NCBI GenBank assembly: GCA_035296965.1
Contig: DATGZX010000123.1
Coordinates: forward strand, 1-35,108
Direction of reading: 5' to 3'
Length of the DNA stretch: 35,108 bases
Origin: DATGZX01 sp035296965
Lineage (GTDB): Bacteria > Planctomycetota > Planctomycetia > Gemmatales > Gemmataceae
Shown here in pieces: positions 16,248-24,602 of this stretch; positions within the stretch are counted from its first letter, which is position 1; the number at the start of each line of letters is the position of its first letter. Both the position numbers and the translations under genes were made by a program. The notes under the pieces are model-generated. The model saw nothing but the letters and a program-made list of their open reading frames with translations, made no database searches and was not told where the DNA came from.

Positions 16248-16597
16248 AGGAAACCTCCGTAGGCCACGGGCGGGATCCAGACCTCTGCCCGCGGCTGCCT
16301 CTAGCTCATGCGGCGCACCCAGAGTTCAGATCCCCGCGGGCCCTATCATCTGGCTCGTACCTTCTCCCCCTAACCAGATAGTCACGGAATTGGTGCCATT
16401 CGCGCCTGTAAAGATCCGATGTTTTTTTGCCGAAGCAGTGCAGCTTTGCCGCAAACCCAATGCAGGATGATCATTACGTCCGATAGCGATTTGGGTTGGA
16501 TCGGGACCGCTCGACAAGAATGAAGGGAAAGCGAATTTGCCGGCTTGTTTTGAGGAACTATAGAACGGCTCGCTGGAGAGCCATGAGGCGGGAAACC
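16248..16597. promoter_or_regulatory. Divergent promoter region of two ECF sigma genes
   Basis: 350 bases separate the two start codons. The minus-strand gene has its ribosome site at 16252-16258. I could not identify confident -35/-10 boxes. Frames upstream of 16598 stay open to 16496 but lack a good start, so the region is taken as noncoding. Confidence 0.45.
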
Positions 16598-19030
16598 ATG
16601 TCAAAACGTGAGCTCGAACCGGTTCTTAAGCACATCCGCAACCTGGTGGCGGATGCCGCCTGCGAGGAATTGAGCGATCTCGACCTGCTCGAGCGCTTCA
16701 CCCATGAGCATGAGGAGCTGGTGTTCGAAACGCTGCTGCGACGTCACGGACCGCTTGTGCTAAACGTTTGCCGTCGCGTTTTGCAACATGACCAGGATGC
16801 CGAGGATGTCTTCCAGGCGACGTTCCTGGTGCTTGCTCGCAATGCCCGGTCGATCCGCAAGGGCGCCTCGCTTGGCAGTTGGCTATACGGCGTCGCCTAC
16901 CGTCTTGCTCTAAAGGCGAAAGCCACGGCTGCCCGACGACGAGCCCACGAAAGGCGGCTTACTCAGATGGCCCCCACCTCTTCCGAGACGATCCGCCAGG
17001 ACATCGAACTCGGCCCCCTGCTCGACGAGGAACTTCATCGCCTTCCCGAGCAATATCGCGCGCCACTGATCCTGTGTTATCTGGAAGGCAAGACCAACGT
17101 CGAAGCTGCCGGGGTGCTCGGCTGGGCGCCCGGCTCGATGTCCAAAAGGCTGCTACGCGGCCGCGAGCTGCTTCGCGATCGGCTCCTTCACCGGGGTATT
17201 GCGCTTTCGAGCGCAGCCCTGGTGACTCTGCTCGAGAGCAATGCCCAGGCAGCCGTGCCGCCTGTGCTCCTCGAATCCAGTCTTCGGGCGGCAATCCTGG
17301 TCGCCACGGGAAAAACCGCTGCCGGCGTGGTCTCGACTCAAGTGCTTCAATTAGCGGAAGGAGTTTTGCACACCATGTTTTCGACCAAGCTGAAAGTCTT
17401 CGCCGCGCTCGTCTTGAGCGCCTGCCTGCTCGCGGCCAGCAGCGGACTGTTGAGCCGGATGAAGGCGGCAGCAAATCCTGATGCCGCGGCGTCTGCCGAC
17501 GATGCACCCTTGCAAGCCAAGGAGCATCCACGGCCGGAGCTAGCATTGGTCCCGGGCAATGCCATGGCCTTCGCACACATTTCCATCCGCGATGTCTGGG
17601 AGACGGAGTCCATCAAGAAACTGCGCGTCGCCATGGACCAATCGCTCCAGTACACGAAGCAGGATGTGGAGAAACGGCTTGGAGTTGCACTCTCTAACCT
17701 GGACAGTATCACGCTCATCATGTTCCCGCCGCTGGAGGCCCATCATGAGCCCACCCTTTTGGCCGCCTTCACCACGCTTCAGCCCTATTCCCGCCAAAAG
17801 ATAACGGCTGCCCTCGTGCCAGGTGGGGAAGAGCGTGAACTTCACGGCAAGCCCACGATTTTCAGCAAGGACAAATCTGAGCCGGCAGTGTCCTTTGTGA
17901 CCGACCGCATTTTTCTGGTTGGCCTGGCCCAGGATTTAGGTTTCTCTCTGGGTCAAGGCGAACGGAAAGCCAATACTCCTATCGAAAGGGCGTTGAAGCT
18001 GGCCGTGGAGAACCACTCCGTCGCGGCCGGCTTCCACATGCCGGACGTGCTTGCCCAGGCTCTCAAGCAAGCCCAGCTGGAACCGTCGGCTTTGTTCCTG
18101 AAGCCTTTGACGGAGATCCAATCGGGGACGCTTGTCCTGGACCTTGGCTCAGTAGCCCGGTTCAAGGCAGTCCTGAATTTTCCAGATGCCGCAGCCGCCA
18201 GGTCCGCCGCCGAGGCTGTTCGGACAGGGCAAGGCGTACTCAAGGGAATGCTAAAAGGCATCCCGAAGGAGATGTTCCCAAGTCCGCCTGGAACGGATGT
18301 CCAGAAAGAACTCCTTGGCATACTGGAAACTCTCCAAGTCACACGTAAAGACGAGGGCGTGCAATTGACAATGGAAGGCAAGTCGCCGAAGTTATTGGCG
18401 ACCCTTGTGCCCGCGATCGAGAGGTCGCGAAAAGCAGCGCAGGAAATGGCAAGGAGCAACAATCTGAAGCAAGTTGCCCTGGCGATGCACAACTACCATA
18501 GCACGTACGGCCATCTGCCCGGCGCGGCGATCCGCGACAAAAACGGCAAGCCACTCTTGAGCTGGCGCGTCGCAGTCCTGCCCTTCCTGGATCAAGTCGA
18601 TCTCTACAACCGTTTCAAACTCGACGAACCGTGGAACAGCGAGCGCAACCTGGAGCTTCTCAAAGAAATGCCGAGGGTGTATCGACCAGCCAACATGCCG
18701 TTGAAGGTACCGGACAAAACCTTTTACCAGGTATTCACGGGTAAAGGGACGCCCTTCGAGAATGATGAAGGACAGAAATTCGAGGACATCACGGATGGCA
18801 CCTCCAATACGATCCTGGCCATTGAGGCTGGCGATTCCGTGCCCTGGACAAAGCCCGAGGACCTGACGTACGCTGCGGACAAGCCGCTGCCCAAGTTAGG
18901 CGGACTGCTCTCTGAGGTCTTCCTTGCAGTTTATTGCGATGGCTCCGTCCACCCAATCTCCCGTAACGTCAACGAGCAACGCTTGCGTGCCCTGATCACC
19001 CGCAACGGCGGAGAGAAGATCGATCCGTGA
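16598..19030 (+). CDS. Membrane-tethered ECF sigma factor fused to a DUF1559 extracytoplasmic region
   Basis: An 810-residue fusion. Residues 28-195 form an ECF sigma factor: region 2 (LLRRHGPLVLNVCRRVLQ, DQDAEDVFQATFLVLARN, LGSWLYGVAYRLALKAKA) and region 4 (LPEQYRAPLILCYLEGKTN, WAPGSMSKRLLRGRELLRD). A linker rich in Ala (AAGVVSTQVLQLAEGVLHTM) known from planctomycete ECFs leads to one membrane helix (265-286, LKVFAALVLSACLLAASSG). Residues 315-605 resemble the secreted protein at 5488-6459. Residues 615-805 are DUF1559: SNNLKQVALAMHNYHSTYG, LSWRVAVLPFLDQVDLYN, DITDGTSNTILAIEAGD, and a closing VYCDGSVHPIS. The DUF1559 domain here follows an internal region, not its usual pilin-like N-terminal helix. 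The ATG at 16598 has GAGG nine bases upstream; an ATG at 16583 is an alternative. The layout suggests an outside sensor controlling a tethered sigma factor. Confidence 0.92.
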   Translation: MSKRELEPVLKHIRNLVADAACEELSDLDLLERFTHEHEELVFETLLRRHGPLVLNVCRRVLQHDQDAEDVFQATFLVLARNARSIRKGASLGSWLYGVAYRLALKAKATAARRRAHERRLTQMAPTSSETIRQDIELGPLLDEELHRLPEQYRAPLILCYLEGKTNVEAAGVLGWAPGSMSKRLLRGRELLRDRLLHRGIALSSAALVTLLESNAQAAVPPVLLESSLRAAILVATGKTAAGVVSTQVLQLAEGVLHTMFSTKLKVFAALVLSACLLAASSGLLSRMKAAANPDAAASADDAPLQAKEHPRPELALVPGNAMAFAHISIRDVWETESIKKLRVAMDQSLQYTKQDVEKRLGVALSNLDSITLIMFPPLEAHHEPTLLAAFTTLQPYSRQKITAALVPGGEERELHGKPTIFSKDKSEPAVSFVTDRIFLVGLAQDLGFSLGQGERKANTPIERALKLAVENHSVAAGFHMPDVLAQALKQAQLEPSALFLKPLTEIQSGTLVLDLGSVARFKAVLNFPDAAAARSAAEAVRTGQGVLKGMLKGIPKEMFPSPPGTDVQKELLGILETLQVTRKDEGVQLTMEGKSPKLLATLVPAIERSRKAAQEMARSNNLKQVALAMHNYHSTYGHLPGAAIRDKNGKPLLSWRVAVLPFLDQVDLYNRFKLDEPWNSERNLELLKEMPRVYRPANMPLKVPDKTFYQVFTGKGTPFENDEGQKFEDITDGTSNTILAIEAGDSVPWTKPEDLTYAADKPLPKLGGLLSEVFLAVYCDGSVHPISRNVNEQRLRALITRNGGEKIDP

Positions 19031-19239
19031 TGTTCCTGGCCGGGCGGCGTCACCCCTGGAGGTAAGCCCTCGGGGGTTGGCGCCGCTCGCTTCGAAACAT
19101 TTTTGTACGCCTCAATTCTCGAGCACCACCTCCAAATCCCATCTGCTGCCTTAACATCAACGTCCAATCATTGTTCAGGGGCAGAGAAGCGCGTAAACTA
19201 AGAGCCCAAGCTTTCGAAAACTCGGGCGAGAACCCTTTC

Positions 19240-22200
19240 ATGCCCCCGATGCTGCATTTGCTTGCTCTCCGGTTTCGGCGCGCCTTCCCCTGGTCCAATA
19301 GCCGCCAGGCCTGGAAGGAACGAAGCGCCACGGTCTTCCTAGTGGCGGGATTGGCATGCATCGTTTGGTTCGGCGGGGGACTTTCAACGGCCGCGTACAC
19401 GGCGTGCTGGGCCCTTCTGCTGTGCACCATGGCCGCGCTGGTTCGCGCGGGCTCGCTCCGCCTCTTCGGCCCTCTTTTCCTCTACGACCTGGTCCGCACG
19501 ATTCGACGGAGCCGCATCGTTCTTTTGCGCATCATTTACACGTTGAGTCTCCTGGTGCTGCTGCTCTGTCTCTATCTACTGCTCTTCTACGATAATCGGG
19601 AAGGCATGCGGGGACTTTTCGCCGGAAGTTCAGTGTCCCCGGGCCAGCTGGCCAACTTCGCCTCCGGCTTCTCCTTCGGCTTCATGGCTATTGAACTCTT
19701 CATGGTCTTCTTGCTCGTGCCTGCTTACACGGCCGGCGCCATCGCGGAAGAAAAAGAGCGAGGCACGCTTGAAGCCATGTTCATCACCGATCTTCGCAAT
19801 CGCGAGATCGTTCTGGGAATGGTCGCAGCGCGCCTGGGAACGATGTTGCTAATCGTTCTGGGCGGCTTGCCGATCCTTGCCATCCTTCAGTTCATGGGCG
19901 GCATCGACCCGAACATCGTCTTAGCCGGGTTCGCGTTCACAGGATTGAGCATGGTCGGCCTCGCAGGCGTGTCCATTCTGCATTCGGTCTACGCGAGCAA
20001 GACGCGCCGGGCGCTGGTGCTGACTTATCTGACAGTCGGCGCTTACTTGATCCTGTCGGGATTGAGCCAACTGTTGCTTCTGCCTCAGCTGGGCTTGGCG
20101 ACGTTCCCATCCACTGGGAGCTGGGTTAGCCCGGTCACATCGACAGACGTCGTGGAGTGGTTCAACGCCGGCAACATTTTCACCGTCACGATTCAGCTTT
20201 CAGGAGCTCTCGCAAGAGGCGGACGCATCGAAACCCTGCTGGCGCGCGCGCTGAGCATGTACGCATGGTTTCACGGTTTGGCGGCCGTCGTCGGCATTGG
20301 CTTAGCAATACTGCGGCTGCGGGTTATTGCGCTGCGCGCAGGCACGACCACCTCGAAGATGAGTGCTACCCTGTCCGCGCTGGACTGGATGGGCATGGGC
20401 ATGGGCAGATGGCCCATGGTCTGGAAAGCGCTCGTCGTGGAAGCCCGCGCACGCCGTGGTTTGCTGGGCCGCCTCTTGACAGGCCTCCTTGTCGCTGCAC
20501 TGATGTGGCCTGGCATTTTGGTTTGTCACTTTTTTGGCCGCATTTCCCGGGGTGGCCCTTTCGACCCGCTCGCCAATCTGCTCAGCCTGTGGATTCGCGG
20601 CGCGAGCCTTCTGATCGGGTCCTTCCTTCTACTCAGCGTGGCCGTGCGGGCCTGCGGCGGCATTTGCGGCGAGCGCGAGCGCCAGACCCTGGACGGTCTT
20701 TTGGCCACGACTCTCACGAACCGGGCGATCCTCTTCGGCAAATGGCTGGGAAGCATCGCCAACGACCGCTGGTCCTGGTTCTGGCTGGGAGTAGTTTGGA
20801 GCGTGGGAATCATCTCCGGCGCACTCCACCCTCTGGCGATTCCTTATTTCCTCCTTGCCTGGCTTGTCTATGCCGCATTCATGGCCGGCCTTGGACTTTG
20901 GTTCTCTGTCGCCAGTCGGAGCAGCCGCCGGGCGCTCATCGGCACGTTGCTCAGTTGTCTGGTGGCAATGATCTTCTATCTATTGGCGGCCTACGACCTG
21001 GCCGGGGGTTGGCTGCGCACGGATGAGGCATACAGCCTTCTTCCGCCGGAGACGCTCGGTCTCCTGGCCTTCTCTCCCGCGGATTACAAAGACTGGGCTG
21101 CCAACTCCCTGCAGGTTCGGACGATCCTGTATCCCTTGGCCCTTGGATTGTGCGCCATTTCAGCCATAGGGCTCTGGTTCCTGGTCGAGCTTCGCTTTCG
21201 CATCGTGACGGGCAGGGAACGTCGACGCAAGGGTGATCTCATCCTGTCCGAGGATTCCATTCCAACGGTTCCGCGCCCGGCCCTGGCAACTGATGCAACG
21301 GCGCCGCTACCGGGGAAGTGGCCGAGGCTCCAACTGGCCTTCTCACTCTTGCAGTGGCGAAGCATTCCCAGTCTGCTCGTTCGAGCGGGGCTGGTGCTGC
21401 TTCCTCTCTTTCTGCTGCTCGGCTGGTACGTTTACTCGAGTGGGATCGCGGAAAGCGACTTGCGAGAGGCGCTGGCAGAGACGGACCTGCTCGAGCCTGG
21501 CTGGCGGTTGGCAGATCTGGATTCCCAGCGGCCGGCCTTGCTGCCTGAGAAGAATTCTGCCGTTCAGGTTCTCAAGGCATATGAACATATTCACGAGAAG
21601 GCGCCCGACCTGGCCGAGCTTGCCGAGACGGACGGCAAGATCATAAAGCTAGGGCCCGAGGTGCAGCTTGGCCCCGATCTCGTTGCCCATATCACAACCG
21701 AATTGGCCCCATTCAAATCCGCAATTGCAGAAGCCCGCCGCCTGGCGGACATGTCCCACGGGCAGTTGCCTGCTGCAGCGGAGGGGAAAGTGAGTCCCTT
21801 CGATGATCGCCACTGGCAGTTTGACGGAAAGGTGGGCACGCTGGCGGCCTTGCTTTCTTCCGATGTCGTTCTGCGGGCTCAGGGCAACGATCCCAAGGGC
21901 GCACTCGACTCTTGTCGGGCGCTCATCAATGCCGCGCGCTCGATAGGAACGCTGCCCAGCTTACCAATCCGACAGAATCGCAGCAATCATGTACTGGTCG
22001 CCATACTGCGGCTCGAGAGAGCTCTGGCACAGGGCGAAGCCAACGAGGAGGCCCTGGCCGCTCTCCAGGATTTGCTCACAGACGAGCTGAAACAACCCTT
22101 GTTTGTCCTCCGGTTGCGCGCCGTCCGGGCGGGTAACGACTACCTGCTCGTAGAAACACTCCATGGAAGTGCGGACTCCATGAATGAATGGCGCCGAGAG

Positions 22201-22788
22201 CCTGGACACATCGCGAGCATTCCACGCGCAGAGAGTCTAATAGCGCTGCTTGGCAACTCATTCACCAACTATCGAACGATGAATCTCCGCCACTTCGCTG
22301 ACCTGATCGCTGCCGCGAACCTTCCCGCCGTGCCGCGGTCCGTGCGGTTCAAACAGATCGAGTCGAGCTGGCCACCCAGGTATTATCTTCAGAATATGGG
22401 CATGATGCCTCCCACCTGGGAACTGGCCCGGCAGGAAAAATGGGAGGCCATGTTGCGTTGCGCGATTGTGGCCCTCGCCGCTGAACGCTACCGCCTGCAG
22501 CATGGCGCCTGGCCGCCATCTTTGGCTGCGCTCGCACCGACGCTAATCACCAGCGTGCCAATCGACCCCATGGATGGCATGCCGCTGCGCTATCGCCGGC
22601 TTCCGGACGGAGTCGTGATCTACTCGATTGGTTCGGACCGCGTGGACAACGGGGGCAACATCGAGCGGGCTGTGTGGGGACGCATGGCTGGTGTGGACAT
22701 AGGGCTCCGGCTCTGGGATCCGGCGAAGCGCCGGCAACTGCCAGGAACCGTGAAATCGGGCTCGGAGCCTGGTGTGAAACCGAAGTGA
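19240..22788 (+). CDS. Giant ABC-2 type permease, two permease units and a pseudopilin-like C-terminal domain
   Basis: A 1182-residue membrane protein. Two ABC-2 permease units are visible, each with the cytoplasmic hallmark: AEEKERGTLEAMFITDLRNR (about 165-185) and ERERQTLDGLLATTLTNRA (about 475-495), each flanked by several hydrophobic helices. From about residue 730 the protein is soluble and presumably extracytoplasmic after a last helix (LVLLPLFLLLGWYVYS). Its end (about 1080-1140) has RYRLQHGAWPPSLAALAPT, VPIDPMDGMPLRYRR and VIYSIGSDRVDNGG, a pattern like the C-terminus of GspG-type pseudopilins found in many planctomycete proteins. The transport ATPase expected for ABC-2 permeases is not in the neighbourhood. 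The ATG at 19240 is chosen over an upstream TTG at 19171; no strong ribosome site is visible. Substrate unknown. Confidence 0.87.
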   Translation: MPPMLHLLALRFRRAFPWSNSRQAWKERSATVFLVAGLACIVWFGGGLSTAAYTACWALLLCTMAALVRAGSLRLFGPLFLYDLVRTIRRSRIVLLRIIYTLSLLVLLLCLYLLLFYDNREGMRGLFAGSSVSPGQLANFASGFSFGFMAIELFMVFLLVPAYTAGAIAEEKERGTLEAMFITDLRNREIVLGMVAARLGTMLLIVLGGLPILAILQFMGGIDPNIVLAGFAFTGLSMVGLAGVSILHSVYASKTRRALVLTYLTVGAYLILSGLSQLLLLPQLGLATFPSTGSWVSPVTSTDVVEWFNAGNIFTVTIQLSGALARGGRIETLLARALSMYAWFHGLAAVVGIGLAILRLRVIALRAGTTTSKMSATLSALDWMGMGMGRWPMVWKALVVEARARRGLLGRLLTGLLVAALMWPGILVCHFFGRISRGGPFDPLANLLSLWIRGASLLIGSFLLLSVAVRACGGICGERERQTLDGLLATTLTNRAILFGKWLGSIANDRWSWFWLGVVWSVGIISGALHPLAIPYFLLAWLVYAAFMAGLGLWFSVASRSSRRALIGTLLSCLVAMIFYLLAAYDLAGGWLRTDEAYSLLPPETLGLLAFSPADYKDWAANSLQVRTILYPLALGLCAISAIGLWFLVELRFRIVTGRERRRKGDLILSEDSIPTVPRPALATDATAPLPGKWPRLQLAFSLLQWRSIPSLLVRAGLVLLPLFLLLGWYVYSSGIAESDLREALAETDLLEPGWRLADLDSQRPALLPEKNSAVQVLKAYEHIHEKAPDLAELAETDGKIIKLGPEVQLGPDLVAHITTELAPFKSAIAEARRLADMSHGQLPAAAEGKVSPFDDRHWQFDGKVGTLAALLSSDVVLRAQGNDPKGALDSCRALINAARSIGTLPSLPIRQNRSNHVLVAILRLERALAQGEANEEALAALQDLLTDELKQPLFVLRLRAVRAGNDYLLVETLHGSADSMNEWRREPGHIASIPRAESLIALLGNSFTNYRTMNLRHFADLIAAANLPAVPRSVRFKQIESSWPPRYYLQNMGMMPPTWELARQEKWEAMLRCAIVALAAERYRLQHGAWPPSLAALAPTLITSVPIDPMDGMPLRYRRLPDGVVIYSIGSDRVDNGGNIERAVWGRMAGVDIGLRLWDPAKRRQLPGTVKSGSEPGVKPK

Positions 22789-22804
22789 AAAAGACGTGAG
22801 ATAA

Positions 22805-23500
22805 CTACTTCGGCGTAACGTGGGTCAATCCCTCCACGAAGGCGGCGTGCTCCGGCGTGGCAAGACCGCCCTCCAGCGTGGCCATCATGCGCCGGTAATC
22901 CTTGGCAAGCAGGGCCGGGCCGTCCACCCACAGGCCCGGGAAGACCCGCATCCGCAAGACACCATCCCCATCCGCGTGTAACTCCTGGCCCGCATCCAAA
23001 TCAAACCAACGCAAGCGCTGCTCCTGCAGGCAGACGACGAGGTACTCGCGGACACCATAGCGAGCGTAATCGTCCTTCTTGGCATGCAGGTCGATGGAAC
23101 GACTGTTGTGAGTGATTTCGGCAATCAATTCCGGAGCGCCGGCCACAAAGTCGTCATCCGTTGTCCGGGATTTGCCGCCACATTCAGGAAGAATCCGCAA
23201 ATACAGATCCGGCTGAGGCTCTCCCTCCTCACCCAGCAGTATCGTCGTGTTGTCGCCGGATTCCACGCCGGGTGTGCTTCCTTCATAGGCAAACAGAAGA
23301 GTCCCCAGCGGCAGGTGGTTGGTACCGTGCCGCCGTTTCAAAGGTGAAGCCACGTACACAATTCCTCCGACTAGCTCAGCCTCGAAGTCCGCCGGCATGT
23401 CCAGGTAAATACGGTGAAACTCCTCGCGGGTCATGCGATCTCCGGTGTGCAGTTCCGGCTTGTCGACGTGCGTCGAACTATCACCCGCGACGCTTGCCAT
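22805..23500 (-). CDS. Uma2 family (DUF820) putative endonuclease
   Basis: A 231-residue protein of the Uma2/DUF820 family, which has the PD-(D/E)XK nuclease fold and is greatly expanded in planctomycetes and cyanobacteria, with unproven biological role. Family signatures: MTREEFHRIY near the start, FEAELVGGIVYV (Glu42), GEPQPDLYLRI (Asp98), GAPELIAEITHNS (Glu128) and the HAKKDDYARYGVREYLVV stretch (Lys141/142). The acidic and lysine residues expected for the active site are all present. The ATG at 23500 follows GGGGG about ten bases upstream. Its stop is 16 bases from that of the ABC-2 permease (convergent). A C-terminal tail (LATPEHAAFVEGLTHV) extends beyond the fold. Confidence 0.9.
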   Translation of the reverse strand: MASVAGDSSTHVDKPELHTGDRMTREEFHRIYLDMPADFEAELVGGIVYVASPLKRRHGTNHLPLGTLLFAYEGSTPGVESGDNTTILLGEEGEPQPDLYLRILPECGGKSRTTDDDFVAGAPELIAEITHNSRSIDLHAKKDDYARYGVREYLVVCLQEQRLRWFDLDAGQELHADGDGVLRMRVFPGLWVDGPALLAKDYRRMMATLEGGLATPEHAAFVEGLTHVTPK

Positions 23501-23650
23501 GGACCCTGCCCCCTTCTTTCAAATCGTCAGCATACGCTGAGGATATTCTACCCCATTGCAGGAACCCCTGAAACCGAAGGCCTCGCAGGGAATCGGCACA
23601 CTCTGGGGACATCCGACCGGCGACGCACCGCAAGACGTGGGCAAGGCAAT

Positions 23651-24364
23651 TTACAGCCTCTCGCCATCCGGCTTCTTCCCCTCGGGAGGAGGCGGTTCCT
23701 GCAGCCTAGAGCGCACGCGTTCGATCGTGCTCTTCAGGTCGTTCGCGGCGGCGCCTACTCCACTTTTAATGTCGTCCCAGGCGCCAGGTGCAGCCGCCTT
23801 GACCTGGTCCAGCTTCTTACCCAGGACTTCTCTTTTGCGGCGCAAGTCGTCCATTTCCCTGGCGTAACGTTTCTTGGCCTCGTCGCTTGCCTGTGCAGCC
23901 TTGGCCTTCAGATCGTCGATGTGTTCGTCCATCTCCGTAAGGGCAGCATTCAGTTTCTTCTGGTATTCGTCTTTCTGTTGATACGTGTAGGACTTGGCAG
24001 CCGAGAGCGCTTCGCTGACTTCTTTCTGAATGGCATCCATCGTCAGACGTGGCTGGACCATGGAGACGACACGATTCTTTCCCTCCTCGGGCGCGTAGGT
24101 CACATGCACGCGCATGCCCTCACGAAAGTCGCCTAGCTTGGAGGCACGTTGCTTCAACTCCAGCTTGGATTGGTCATCCACGGTGAGCTTGATCTCCTCT
24201 CCCTTCGCGGTCCGCACCGTGAATTGCTTCATGGCAGGTTCAATCGCGACGATCCTCCCGCGCACAACGCGGGCGGTGCCGGCATCCTCCTCGCTGTCAC
24301 CACGTGCCGCCAAAGGTAAAGTCCCGACCACCAGAATTGCCGCATAACCCAGGAACCGCTTCAT
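23651..24364 (-). CDS. Secreted coiled-coil protein of unknown function
   Basis: A 237-residue exported protein with signal peptide MKRFLGYAAILVVGTLPLAA (cleavage near residue 21). Residues 30-105 look like a small beta domain (RVVRGRIVAIEPAMKQFTV, REGMRVHVTYAPEEGKNRVV) of the kind often called DUF5666-like or OB-like; this is a guess from strand pattern. Residues 110-225 are a long charged coiled coil (LTEMDEHIDDLKAKAAQ, REMDDLRRKREVLGKKLDQV), ending in a Pro/Lys tail. The ATG at 24364 has a strong GGAGG eight bases upstream. It lies between the Uma2 gene and a palindromic repeat at 24434-24547. A structural or envelope-associated role fits, without stronger evidence. Confidence 0.82.
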   Translation of the reverse strand: MKRFLGYAAILVVGTLPLAARGDSEEDAGTARVVRGRIVAIEPAMKQFTVRTAKGEEIKLTVDDQSKLELKQRASKLGDFREGMRVHVTYAPEEGKNRVVSMVQPRLTMDAIQKEVSEALSAAKSYTYQQKDEYQKKLNAALTEMDEHIDDLKAKAAQASDEAKKRYAREMDDLRRKREVLGKKLDQVKAAAPGAWDDIKSGVGAAANDLKSTIERVRSRLQEPPPPEGKKPDGERL

Positions 24365-24433
24365 GATTCACCCTCCTGACAGATAAGCCGAGCCCGAGCT
24401 GCATAAGGATTGTATGAGCAATGTCCCGCGTGA

Positions 24434-24547
24434 GAGGGCCTGCTGAAAAAGGGGTCTGACCCCCTACGAAGCTTCGCTGATTTCCTGCTTTCTTGGGGAT
24501 CTGTCGCCATTCGTGGAAGGGGTCTGACCCCTTTTTCAGCAGGCTCT
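24434..24547. repeat. Inverted repeat element, GGGGTCTGACCCC family, copy 1
   Basis: The ends carry GCCTGCTGAAAAAGGGGTCT (left) and its inverted match ending AGCAGGC (right), each arm with a further GGGGTCTGACCCC palindrome. The interior is about 45 bases of unrelated sequence. It lies just downstream of the lyase-like gene at 24603-26111, whose other side has copy 2. Confidence 0.88.
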
Positions 24548-24602
24548 GAAAGCAAAGGCTATTTAAGTGCAATCGGTGTGCCAGCCTCGCAGAGCCAAAC
24601 GG

